This document shows, one piece after another, positions 10,460 to 19,167 of a DNA stretch of 64,000 bases. The DNA is taken from contig CM033745.1 in assembly GCA_019671005.1 (NCBI GenBank), forward strand, positions 37,617,834 to 37,681,833, in the 5' to 3' direction. The DNA comes from Hibiscus mutabilis (taxonomy: Eukaryota; Streptophyta; Magnoliopsida; Malvales; Malvaceae). The notes beneath the pieces were generated by a model, which saw only the letters and a program-made list of their open reading frames with translations, was not told where the DNA came from and did no database searches. The position numbers and the translations under genes are program-made. Within the stretch, counting starts at the first letter, position 1. Each line of letters begins with the position of its first letter.

Positions 10460-10526
10460 TTATCCGAGTGTAAACGGGGCCAGTATCAGGCGTAGTGATA
10501 GTGGTTGGGCGTTTACTCTCGGATAA
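10460..10526 (+). promoter_or_regulatory. conserved leader hairpin of the LTR
   Basis: The arms 10460-10476 (TTATCCGAGTGTAAACG) and 10510-10526 pair over 17 positions with one mismatch. Equivalent hairpins lie at 862-928, 60867-60933, 51309-51374 (element D) and 34404-34455 (element G, other strand). It stands about 100-150 bp before the conserved GTGCTAATCCTTCCCC box. Confidence 0.7.
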
Positions 10527-10865
10527 CGGGGCCCTTAAAATTTACTCGCAATTATAACCGAATTTTAAACTAATCGTCACTTTAACCCAGGAAAGTCTAA
10601 TATTAATAAAGCGGTAATTATTAAAGTACCAATTTTGGGCGGTGTGGGGTGCTAATCCTTCCCCATCCGTAACCGACTCCCGAACCCAATATTTTTTTAA
10701 ATCTCTGGTTTTATGGTGTCCGGCCTACCTAAGTGGCCGGTGGCGACTCCAATTTTTTATAAAATGCGGTTTTTAAAACCCCCACGGAATAAATATTTTA
10801 TATCCGAAAAATTACAAACACTTCGAAAAATCCACTTATTTTAGCGAAAAAAGGACATCGCTACA

Positions 10866-11926
10866 CTGGTACATTCACATAGGAGAATCTTCAGTTTCAG
10901 CAGAAGATCCTCGAAAGGTCGGGGCTTGGGGATGGTGCTATTGATGAGCTTTTGGCTAAGACCTCTGTAAATCTGAAAGACATTGGAATTTTGGTCGTGA
11001 ACTGCAGCTTGTTTAATCCAACACCATCGTTGTCTGCCATGGTTATCAACCATTACAAGCTTAGAGGGAATATTCAAAGATACAATTTGGGCGGGATGGG
11101 CTGTAGCGCAGGTTTGATTTCAATAGATCTTGCTAAAAATCTTCTTCAAGTCCATCCCAATACCTATGCATTGGTTATCAGCATGGAGAACATCACCTTG
11201 AACTGGTACTTCGGGAATGATCGCTCAAAACTTGTTTCGAACTGCTTATTCAGGATGGGAGGGGCTGCGATATTGCTCTCGAACAAAAGCTCTGACAGAA
11301 GAAGATCCAAATACCAATTGGTTCATACTGTTCGAACACATAAGGCTGCAGATAATAAGTGTTTTGGCTGCGTTACCCAAGAAGAAGACTCGACGGGGAG
11401 GATCGGTGTTACATTGTCAAAGGATCTCATGGTTGTTGCTGGTGATGCTTCAAAGACCAACATCACCACATTGGGGCCTCTGGTTCTTCCAATGTCCGAG
11501 CAGATGCTTTTCTTTGCTACATTGGTTGGAAAGAAGCTCTTCAGAATGATGATCAAGCCGTACATTCCAGATTTCAAGCTAGCTTTCGAGCATTTCTGCA
11601 TTCATGCTGGAGGAAGAGCCGTTTTGGATGAACTAGAGAAGAATTTGCAGCTTTCAGAATGGCACATGGAACCATCAAGAATGACTCTCTATCGATTCGG
11701 GAACACCTCTAGCAGTTCTCTTTGGTATGAATTGGCTTATTCAGAAGCCAAGGGTCGGATTAGGAAGGGGGACCGAACATGGCAAATCGCATTTGGTTCC
11801 GGATTTAAGTGTAATAGTGCTGTGTGGAAAGCTTTGAGGACAATAAATCCAGCAAACGAGAAAAATCCATGGATGGATGAGACCAGTAACTTCCCAGTCA
11901 AAGTCCCAAGAGTATCATCCATCTGA
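10866..11926 (+). pseudogene. 3-ketoacyl-CoA synthase, 3' fragment
   Basis: The frame ending at 11926 reads as the C-terminal two thirds of a plant 3-ketoacyl-CoA synthase, the ER condensing enzyme of very-long-chain fatty acid elongation (FAE1/CUT1 thiolase-fold family). The catalytic triad is present: Cys at 11102-11104 in GMGCSAGL, His at 11603-11605 in CIHAGG and Asn at 11702-11704 in RFGNTSSSS. Three things mark it as dead. Element E1 abuts at 10865 and removes the N-terminus with the membrane segments. A TAG at 10880-10882 interrupts TFT-ENLQFQ. About 30 family-typical residues are missing after RSGLGDG near 10938. No intron is visible, which fits many members of the family. The rest of the gene should lie to the left of E1. 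Which paralogue it is cannot be told. Confidence 0.85.
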
Positions 11927-13390
11927 ATCCCAGAATGACTTCCGACGATCACGGTGAAACTTTCATGTATTGCCAGCTAACTTTAGAAGTCCATCCCTAC
12001 TTCTGCATTCCAAATAGTCAGTCCATGTATTGTTTGTTTAGAGATCAAGATATCACTATTGCATACAATGCAGGGAGATGCCATTAACGCTTGTATAAAA
12101 CATTTGTGGTCTCGTCTACATATGTAAAATGAACCAAAGACTTGAAATTATACGAAAAGGATTATGTCGACTTGCAAAGATAAACCTCAAAATCGTCACC
12201 CTTGTTGCTCGATCATGGTTTCTTTCTCTTTGCTCTTTTCTGCAATATGTAAACCATCTCGTGATTACATGACACGTTTAAAAAATGATTGATTTTAAAT
12301 TTACCCCTGAATTTTCTAAAGTACATTTTTACCCTCCACCGAAAATAATCAAAATCCATTTTTCTCCAAAAGGAAATTCCCTCCCTAGCAATAACCCACA
12401 TTCTTGTTGTTGTGGCTGCCGCTGTTAGTGCCATCTCCGATGTTAAATCAAAAATAGATTTCATCAAGTTCTTGCTATCGGTTCATTAGTACTCGAGCAA
12501 TTGACTATTAAGTCCTAAGAAGGGGAGTGAGAGCTACTGAAGGAATTGCTTCGATTCCGGCATGCCTTCATATATGATGTTATAACGAGTATCTACACAC
12601 TCGGAAAATGACTCCCAACGCTTCTGCACTTGGCAACTTCGAAAATGATCCCAAAAGCCCTTTAATTCGGATGTCTGCTTTGCCTTGTGAACAGAGTCAG
12701 AAGCTATAACATTTTGTCCACTTGATACTTAAAAGTTAGGTCTATCTCTATCAACTCATCAATAGAATGCCATAGGACTTATCGTCGTCCAATCACCAAC
12801 CGTGCATAAAAACTATAACTCACGCTCTCAATGAGAGAGATGGGTTTTGAGAATACCCGCAATGCGCCTAGGCAAAGCTATTAAGAGGGGTTCAACGAAG
12901 AGAGTTGTACCCCTCTCTTCCTCTTCTCATCTTCTTCACTCTGACTATCGTCTTGTATGCAGCTCTCCACCATAAGCCTATAGGGGCGGACCGTTTGCAG
13001 TGGCGGATCCAAAAATATATTTGAGGGTGGCACACATGAATTTTTAAAATTTTAGAGTGAACAAAATCATAAATATTATAAAAATTTAAAGAGTAATTCA
13101 TAAAAAAAAAACTGAAGGTGAATGTGTTAACTTTGAAAAGTTCGAGGGTGGGCTCCACGTTTCATGTTAATCAGTCATGGGCTGTTTGAATCTGTCACAA
13201 CTACTTTAATTTACCGTCTCTACTTTTTTATTCGATACCTTCTCAGTTTGACATCTAACATAATGCAGAAGTCATTTATTTGGACCCATGATATTGGGAG
13301 AAATTCCACAATTATTGTATTGATAATTTTTATTTCCAAAAATATGGTTGGAACCAAATTATTTCCCACAATATTGCATATTATTGTTCA
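11927..13390. other. intergenic DNA downstream of the synthase fragment
   Basis: I see no gene here. The first 200 bases are plausibly the old 3' untranslated region. At 12998 CAGTGGCGGATCCAAAAA resembles the end of small non-autonomous DNA transposons, but no matching opposite end was found. Confidence 0.5.
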
Positions 13391-14484
13391 AATTAGTACA
13401 CTGGGGGAGTGCACCCCGTTTTTGAACAGTGTTTTTGGAAAAAAATAATAAAAAATACCCCTTAAGGAGTTTAACTCGTCTTTGAATAGTTCCAAAAAAA
13501 ATTTGAAATCCAAGTGAGGATTTCAATCGGCCTTTGAATAGTGTTTAAAAAAATGGCCTGCCGGCACACAGCAGGCTTTCTCGTGGGTGGGGTGGGGGGT
13601 GCAGAGGCATGGCATGCATGCAGCTGCATGCATGCCTCAGGTGTTGTGTGTGTGTTTTTTTTTCTGATTGGATAAATGGTAGGTGGGTTGTGCGGTTAAA
13701 ATTTAAAGTAATTGAGGTTAAATAGGGGTTGAAGGTTGATATGTTTTGTGTGGTGAAATTTTGGAGAAGGTAGATTAAAGAAGAAGAAGAAGAAGAAGAT
13801 TTAGAGGATATTGTGTAAGTATTTTATTTTAGAAAATTATTTGAAGTAGTTTTAATTGATTTGTAATGTAAGATTATTTTTTTATAGTTACGAATTTTTA
13901 TTATTTCCAGTTAAGTATTTTGAATCTTATATTGTTATATATTTTTAAAATTTTGTAGTTGCTTGAATTTATTATATTTCAAATTATTGTGTTAAATAGG
14001 TGGTTGAAGAGAAGAAAATTTGTGAAGAGATTAAAGAAATGGAGATTTGAAGAAGTGTAGTATGGCAAAATTTTAAGTTGATGTTTCAATTTTTTTAAAT
14101 TTGTGAAGAGGGAGGTATGTTCTTGATTTTTTTTTTAATTTTTAACTTTGAATATTGTATTGTTTAATTGAAGGGTTATGTAGGCAAATTATTAAATTAG
14201 TGACTAGTCTATAAAAATCTTAAAATTGAAGGATTATGAAGGCAAATTAGGAAATTAATGACTAGTTTGTACAAAAATGGATTTAGTCGTTTAATTTAGT
14301 AGTGTAGATGAATTGAAATTTAAACAAAATTTAAATTTCGTAGAATTTTAACAAATTAAAAAACTAAACTAAAGATATTATAAATTTTGTTTGTAAACTT
14401 TAGTTGATTATGCTTATTAGCAAAATATTTTTTAATGTAGTAGATTTAGTATCGGGTTGTAATATATATTTACTTGTCCTATAG
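13390..14484 (+). promoter_or_regulatory. upstream region of the PMD gene
   Basis: Three spaced copies of a TTTGAA(T/C)AGTG-type motif lie at about 13420, 13481 and 13531. A GC-rich block at 13555-13600 and a 26-bp palindrome at 13611-13636 follow, then an AT-rich leader with (GAA)n near 13777. The sequence TCCTATAG just before 14485 looks like a 3' splice site, so an upstream noncoding exon is likely. Confidence 0.4.
13611..13636. repeat. 26-bp perfect palindrome with RY motifs
   Basis: GGCATGCATGCAG is followed by its exact complement. Each half contains CATGCATG, the RY element bound by B3-domain seed regulators in plants. Whether it binds them here is unknown. Confidence 0.85.
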
Positions 14485-14631
14485 GATGGCTGAGCAATCT
14501 CATTTATTGCGGTTACAGGATCAACACATAAGTAGTCTATCGGTTCTTGAGATGGTACAATTTTCTTAATAATATATTTATTTATTATTAGAAATTCAAT
14601 TATGTTAATAATATAATTACAGGATTTTGAG

Positions 14632-14636
14632 GATAC
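14632..14636 (+). repeat. target site duplication GATAC (left)
   Basis: GATAC lies immediately before the left LTR of H and again at 25657-25661 immediately after the right LTR. Confidence 0.95.
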
Positions 14637-16198
14637 TGTTGCGCATAATAAGTGCTACGCAAATGTGCAAGTATACACGTCGCAAGTTATAGTATAAAAG
14701 ATATCGTCTCCACAGGGATTGGTGCCACTTCAAGAATCTAGTCTCTTGCACTGTGAAAAGTAAAAACACAAATAAAAGATTATAGGAGTTTAACTAATAA
14801 CTAAACTAGAAAGCAATAAAGTAAAAGAAAAGATGAGATCAAATGAGAGAGAGATAGGCTAGGTTATCGTGAGTTGAGGTGTGATAGCCGATTGGATCGT
14901 CTTGGTAAAAGAGTGCACGTGCAACTCAGTTGCCGTGGCAACTTGCACAACGGGGTTGCCTTGGCAACTAATCGATGGTTGCCTGGGCGACTAGTTGGGC
15001 AACTACTTGGGCTTCTGGGCAGCAACCTTCAAGGTTCGGCAGAGCGTTCTTCAATAGTTTCTTCTTATCCCTAAGTCGAAACTCTAGCTACTTGTGCATG
15101 CCTTGATAATACATCCCTGCGTGAATCAAGGGTGAACAACAACCAATCTTGCGCTCCTCTTAGCCGTTGAAATCCTTAACTTATCCCTAAGCCTGATTAA
15201 TCTTCACCATCAATAGATTGAATAAAGATCATATTCATTCGTTTCTTGAATCTAACTCTCTCGATATTAGATAAATAGATGAAATCACGAGATCCTCTCC
15301 CAATTCACTCGCAAACAAGAATAAGAACCAAGAATGAATAAACCTTGAAATAGAAAAGTGCAAACTCTTATTACCTAAACAAAAACCAATAGTTTCTCAC
15401 AACCACAAAACACAATAACCATAGCCAAGTAGATTTAGTTCATGGCTAGGTTCCAAAGAAACACAAGATAAATAATCCCTAGCATGAACCCAATCGAACA
15501 AGAAAGAAAAGGATAAAGGAGGAGGCTTGTCGAAATCCTCCTTGCCCTAGATGCTTGTCAAAAATTCTCTCCTCTTGCCCTCCTTGGACTTGTCGAAATT
15601 CCCCTCTCTTGCTATCTATGAATTGTCGAAATCTCCATCTTATTTATAGGGCTAGGCCAAAGTCTTTCTTTGAGGAGGAGTTTAAGTTGGAATTAAATTA
15701 TCTTTAAAGAATATAATTCTTTATTATAATTGTATTCCTACTAGAACTTCTCCTATCTTCTTGGAATTTAATTCTTCTTTAATCTCTGCATGGAAATCAA
15801 ATTCCTTTGGGTTTGGGCTTTGCTCCACGTCATCTTGGGCTTGTCTAGTCATCAATTTCGACTACCATATCACCTTTGCTCTTGTCGACAATTGCCATGG
15901 CAACTGGCTCGGCGTCTCCTTCATGTATTGCCACGGCAACTAGCTCGGCATATCCTTCATGTATTGCCACGGCAACTAACTCTAGCCTTGCTTTGGCAAG
16001 TGATCCTGCACATACACACAAAACATACCAAAGCAGCATCTTTTCCCACGAAAACTACCAAGTTATGTAATCAAGCTCAACGATGGAAGGAAACATGGAT
16101 TCATGCATGAATAGCTAATTATGCAACTAATATGGGCCTAAGTCTAACAATAATATGAGTAAAAAGGGTAAGAAAATAGTACTTTTGAACACTTATCA
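14637..16198 (-). repeat. H 3' LTR (left)
   Basis: Read on the minus strand it starts TGATAAGTG and ends CGCAACA. A TATA box, CCCTATAAATAAG, lies at 15639-15651 on the minus strand. Six palindromes of the TTGCC-NN-GGCAA type are inside, three of them in a tandem 36-bp repeat at 15892-15977. The short ORFs here are not genes. Confidence 0.9.
15639..15651 (-). promoter_or_regulatory. TATA box of H left LTR
   Basis: CCCTATAAATAAG on the minus strand. The same sequence is at 25096-25108 in the right LTR, which would be the active promoter of the element. Confidence 0.7.
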
Positions 16199-16216
16199 CA
16201 CCCCCAAACTCGAACT
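16199..16216 (-). other. polypurine tract of H
   Basis: On the minus strand GAGTTTGGGGGTG directly precedes the LTR start TGATAAG. A second, similar tract lies 770 bp earlier in element order (16969-16985), preceded by a matching GAGGACAATG sequence. Confidence 0.7.
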
Positions 16217-16482
16217 ATTGCTTGTCCTCAAGCAATGCAAACTCATAATTACCTGCCAAGACTTCAATTTTCACAAACTTAGCTTTGAACTTGATTTCAA
16301 TTCTCTGAACCGGGGCACAAAGTATGATTGGCTTTTTATTTTTCGGAAAACTTAGGAGTTACTCGGAATCAAACTATAATGCTTGTGAGTGTGTGCGGAG
16401 TTGTGTGCAAGTTGATTTTTTGGATTCTATGCAAACAATAGGTTTTCAAATTACTTCATTGGGTTCTTTTTAACATGTTTTA

Positions 16483-16660
16483 ACTAGAGCCAGTTTTGGG
16501 CACCTCTAGTGTTTAGTTTTCTTAAGTTAATTTATTCAACTAGAGCTGGTTTCAGGCACCTCTAGTGATCAATTTTTTTAACACATACTAGAGCCAGTTT
16601 CGGGCACCTCTAGTGATAAATTTTTAGCACATGCTAGAGCCAATTTTGGGCACCTCTAGC
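16483..16660 (-). repeat. array of four 28-bp hairpins in the H 3' region
   Basis: Copies lie at 16483-16510, 16539-16566, 16587-16614 and 16633-16660. Three have arms ACTAGAG and CTCTAGT around a conserved centre like CCAGTTTTGGGCAC. The fourth has GCTAGAG and CTCTAGC, a paired change that keeps the stem. Confidence 0.75.
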
Positions 16661-17155
16661 ATTCATCCAATTTTTATTCTAATCCCCCAATTTGTTAATT
16701 ATCAACCTAAGTTTACTAGAATTCTTTAAATCAATCAAACCACAACAGTGTTTCATCAAATTTAGCATCATAGTAAAATTCTAAGTTTTTCCATGGTTAT
16801 CCTAGAATAAAAATTCTATCAATTAAGTGCATTGGCAAAGTCATCATCAGATATTCATCAAATCTAAGCAATTCTTGTTCCAATTAAAGGCATGGCAAGC
16901 AATTTATGTATCCTAACTGTAATACTTAAGATGAATGTAACTAAACATGGTAACTACTAATAACAATCCCCCCCAAACTTGAGTGAGGCATTGTCCTCAA
17001 TGCATGCATAAAAATAACGAAAAAAATAAAAATAAAAATGCATACGAGGACTTACTCTGAGAGTTCGTCATCGTAGAAGATTAGTTTCCTTTTGGTCGGT
17101 GTATTGATTCTCTTGCTTGAACGCGATGGTTGTTTTCTTGTTACCGGTGGTGGAA

Positions 17156-18541
17156 TCAATCCTCGTACGGGGTTGTCCTCTTCATCAGTGTCATTGGCTT
17201 TTCGCTTGGAGGATTCAATTGGTGCGGTCTTTGTTTGTGCAATGGAGGACTCGTCCGAATCTGAAAAATCAGAAAATGATTCCGTAGGAGTTGATCGGGC
17301 ATAGGTGCTTTACCTTTGGCTTTTGCAGTGGTTGCCGGGATGTCTTTAGCTTTGGTTGCCGTGGCATCTTCAGGGTTGGTTGCCATGGCATCATCTTGTG
17401 CGTGCACGATGTAGGTTGCCGTGGCGACTGCTTCATTGGTTGCCGAGGCAAGGATCTCGGCAGGAAAGATTGGGAACGGCACGCGATTATCCGGGTACTT
17501 TTCTAGGATGACTTGGGTGATGGCATTGTTGTGCTCCTTCATGTACCGCATGAACATTAGTTGCCGGTCTTTAATTTGCCTTAGGTGGCTTACCAATGGG
17601 TGCAAAAGTGCTTCAAAGTGTCCCGGGGTTGATGGCCGAGTTGCCCGGGCATTAGGTGCTTGGGCATTATGGATTGTCGGGGCGGCACGGGTTGCCGTGG
17701 CAATTGGAGGCCTTGAAGAATCTCCATGTGCCTCTGCCATTAGCTTTCGGATTAGTGCTTGATTCCAACCAGACTTGGGTAGGGCCTTTTCATCGGTGGA
17801 CTCACTTGGGACATGCATCTCCTTGCAAAGATTAGAAATTAAGCAAGGGAAGAAAAGAGAACCCTTATCTTTTGAGCTGCATACAAAAATCTCATCACAA
17901 ATAATTTTTCCAATGTTAATGATGCGATTATGCAAAATAGAATGTATGAGCAAAAGACGTGGTATATCAATGGTAGTATTGTGTGTGGTGGGCATTAAAG
18001 AAGTTTTAACAAACTTATTCCATAGTTTTGCCTCAGGTTTAAGCCGAAGGCGATTTACCGTGCCCTTGTATTTACCGTCGTTCCAATGAGTTCCCGGTTG
18101 AGTGAGTTCTTGAAGCACCTTGTTGAGTTGCTCGAGAGTGATTTGATCAACGAAGGCTTGATGCTCGTCCTTCTCAATGTAAAGCCCGTAAAAGGTGTTG
18201 ACGCTTTCGGGACTTATGAGTATGGCCTTGTCACGAACAAAAACACAAGGATTATCCGGGTTAGGTGAGTGAGCATAGAATTCTCTTACCCATGAGATGT
18301 TACCCGGTTCCGGTTGATGGCAAAAGATTTGCCACTTTTGATGTGCAATCCTCTCGAAGATGAATGGTTCAAGGCCGAAATCTTGATGAGAGTTGGAGTA
18401 TTCAAAGCCTTGTTCTTCATGAATCTTCCGGCTTTCAAACTTGGATTGAAATCTTTCTTGAACCACCGGTGTAGCAAACTTCTTGTATCTTGGTTCTTTG
18501 GAGGAACTTGGATGAACTAAAAGTTTAATCTTGGATGCCAT
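17156..18541 (-). CDS. H extra ORF downstream of pol (putative plant transposon protein domain)
   Basis: This intact ORF starts best at MASKIKLLVHP (461 residues); 11 more residues upstream are possible. The N-terminal 300 residues contain RFQSKFESRKIHEEQGF, VREFYAH, VFVRDKAI, LKPEAKLWNKFVKTSLMPTTH and LLLIHSIL. That is the pattern of the plant domain often called 'putative plant transposon protein', found downstream of pol in Athila-type elements where an envelope-like gene may sit. No clear signal peptide or membrane segment is visible. The C-terminal third is low-complexity and Ala/Thr-rich, produced by TTGCC-NN-GGCAA palindromes (for example ASATNEAVATATY). It is the only intact ORF in H. 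Its molecular function is not known to me. Confidence 0.65.
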   Translation of the reverse strand: MASKIKLLVHPSSSKEPRYKKFATPVVQERFQSKFESRKIHEEQGFEYSNSHQDFGLEPFIFERIAHQKWQIFCHQPEPGNISWVREFYAHSPNPDNPCVFVRDKAILISPESVNTFYGLYIEKDEHQAFVDQITLEQLNKVLQELTQPGTHWNDGKYKGTVNRLRLKPEAKLWNKFVKTSLMPTTHNTTIDIPRLLLIHSILHNRIINIGKIICDEIFVCSSKDKGSLFFPCLISNLCKEMHVPSESTDEKALPKSGWNQALIRKLMAEAHGDSSRPPIATATRAAPTIHNAQAPNARATRPSTPGHFEALLHPLVSHLRQIKDRQLMFMRYMKEHNNAITQVILEKYPDNRVPFPIFPAEILASATNEAVATATYIVHAQDDAMATNPEDATATKAKDIPATTAKAKGKAPMPDQLLRNHFLIFQIRTSPPLHKQRPHQLNPPSEKPMTLMKRTTPYED

Positions 18542-18599
18542 GGATGATCTTGGTTGTGAGTTTTGTAAAAACAAAGGAAAGAAAAGAAAAGAAACTAAA

Positions 18600-19160
18600 A
18601 AAGTTGCAAGATAGAAAGTAGGAATAGGTTAAGGGTGATGGGTTTTATAGAAAAATAGGTGGGTGGGATTAGGGGAAAATGAAAAAGGGTTTTGGGTGAG
18701 GTAGAAGTTGTCGACAAGGGGTTGTGGTTAGGGTGAATTGGAGGCTTTATATAAGCCTTAGATTCAGCCCATTAGTTTCCTTGTTGAAGATGTTTTCCTA
18801 CTTGGTTTAGAATTCCTCTTTATCTTGAACTTCTTTTCCTACAATTCAAAGACAAATCAAATAAGGATTAAAATTAAAGATAAACTAATAAAGAAAATAA
18901 ATAAAGATGTGTAATAGGATTCTTAAACTTAAAAAAATCTATCCTAAAAACTACTAATAATCGGAAATATATATAAAAAAAATAAAAAATCGAAAAAATA
19001 AAATAACTAATTAATTGAAAAAAATAAATAAAAATAAATAAAAATAAAAATATCAAAAGGGAGAGCATGCTCATGCATCTCCTAAGTTGACCACTTCCTT
19101 GTTACGTTCCACATGGGCACCATTGTAGTGCTTCAATCTTTGTCCATTAACTTTGAATTC
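18600..19160. other. H spacer between extra ORF and integrase
   Basis: AT-rich noncoding sequence. It includes an A-rich block at 18960-19050. No gene is seen. Confidence 0.5.
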
Positions 19161-19167
19161 ATGGTTG

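Larger units (their letters stand above)
1..10865 (+). mobile_element. E1: gag-only Tat/Ogre-like LTR retrotransposon
   Basis: The first 1,268 bases match 9600-10865 almost base for base, so these are the 5' LTR (left part outside the window) and the 3' LTR of one element. Between them lie a tRNA-Arg-type primer-binding site, a coiled-coil ORF1, a gag ORF, about 3.2 kb of noncoding repeats and a polypurine tract. I find no protease, reverse transcriptase, RNase H or integrase reading in any frame, so the element is non-autonomous. An ORF before gag and this primer site are typical of Ogre/Tat Ty3-gypsy elements. By eye the LTR overlap differs at about 19 positions in 1.27 kb (near 1.5%), indicating a young insertion. 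The left target duplication is outside the window; the right candidate is CTGGT. Confidence 0.85.
7877..10865 (+). repeat. E1 3' LTR, 2,989 bp
   Basis: It starts TGTAATCACTC and ends ATCGCTACA, giving the TGTA/TACA termini. It includes (TTA)n at about 8257-8283, two near-perfect palindromes in the upstream part, the leader hairpin at 10460-10526 and the conserved GGTGGCGACTCC box near 10738. I see no convincing TATA box. The small ORFs inside it are not supported as genes. Confidence 0.9.

Noticed and set aside
12998..13160. Small non-autonomous DNA transposon beginning CAGTGGCGGATCC
   Set aside because: Only one end is recognisable; no inverted partner or target duplication was found.
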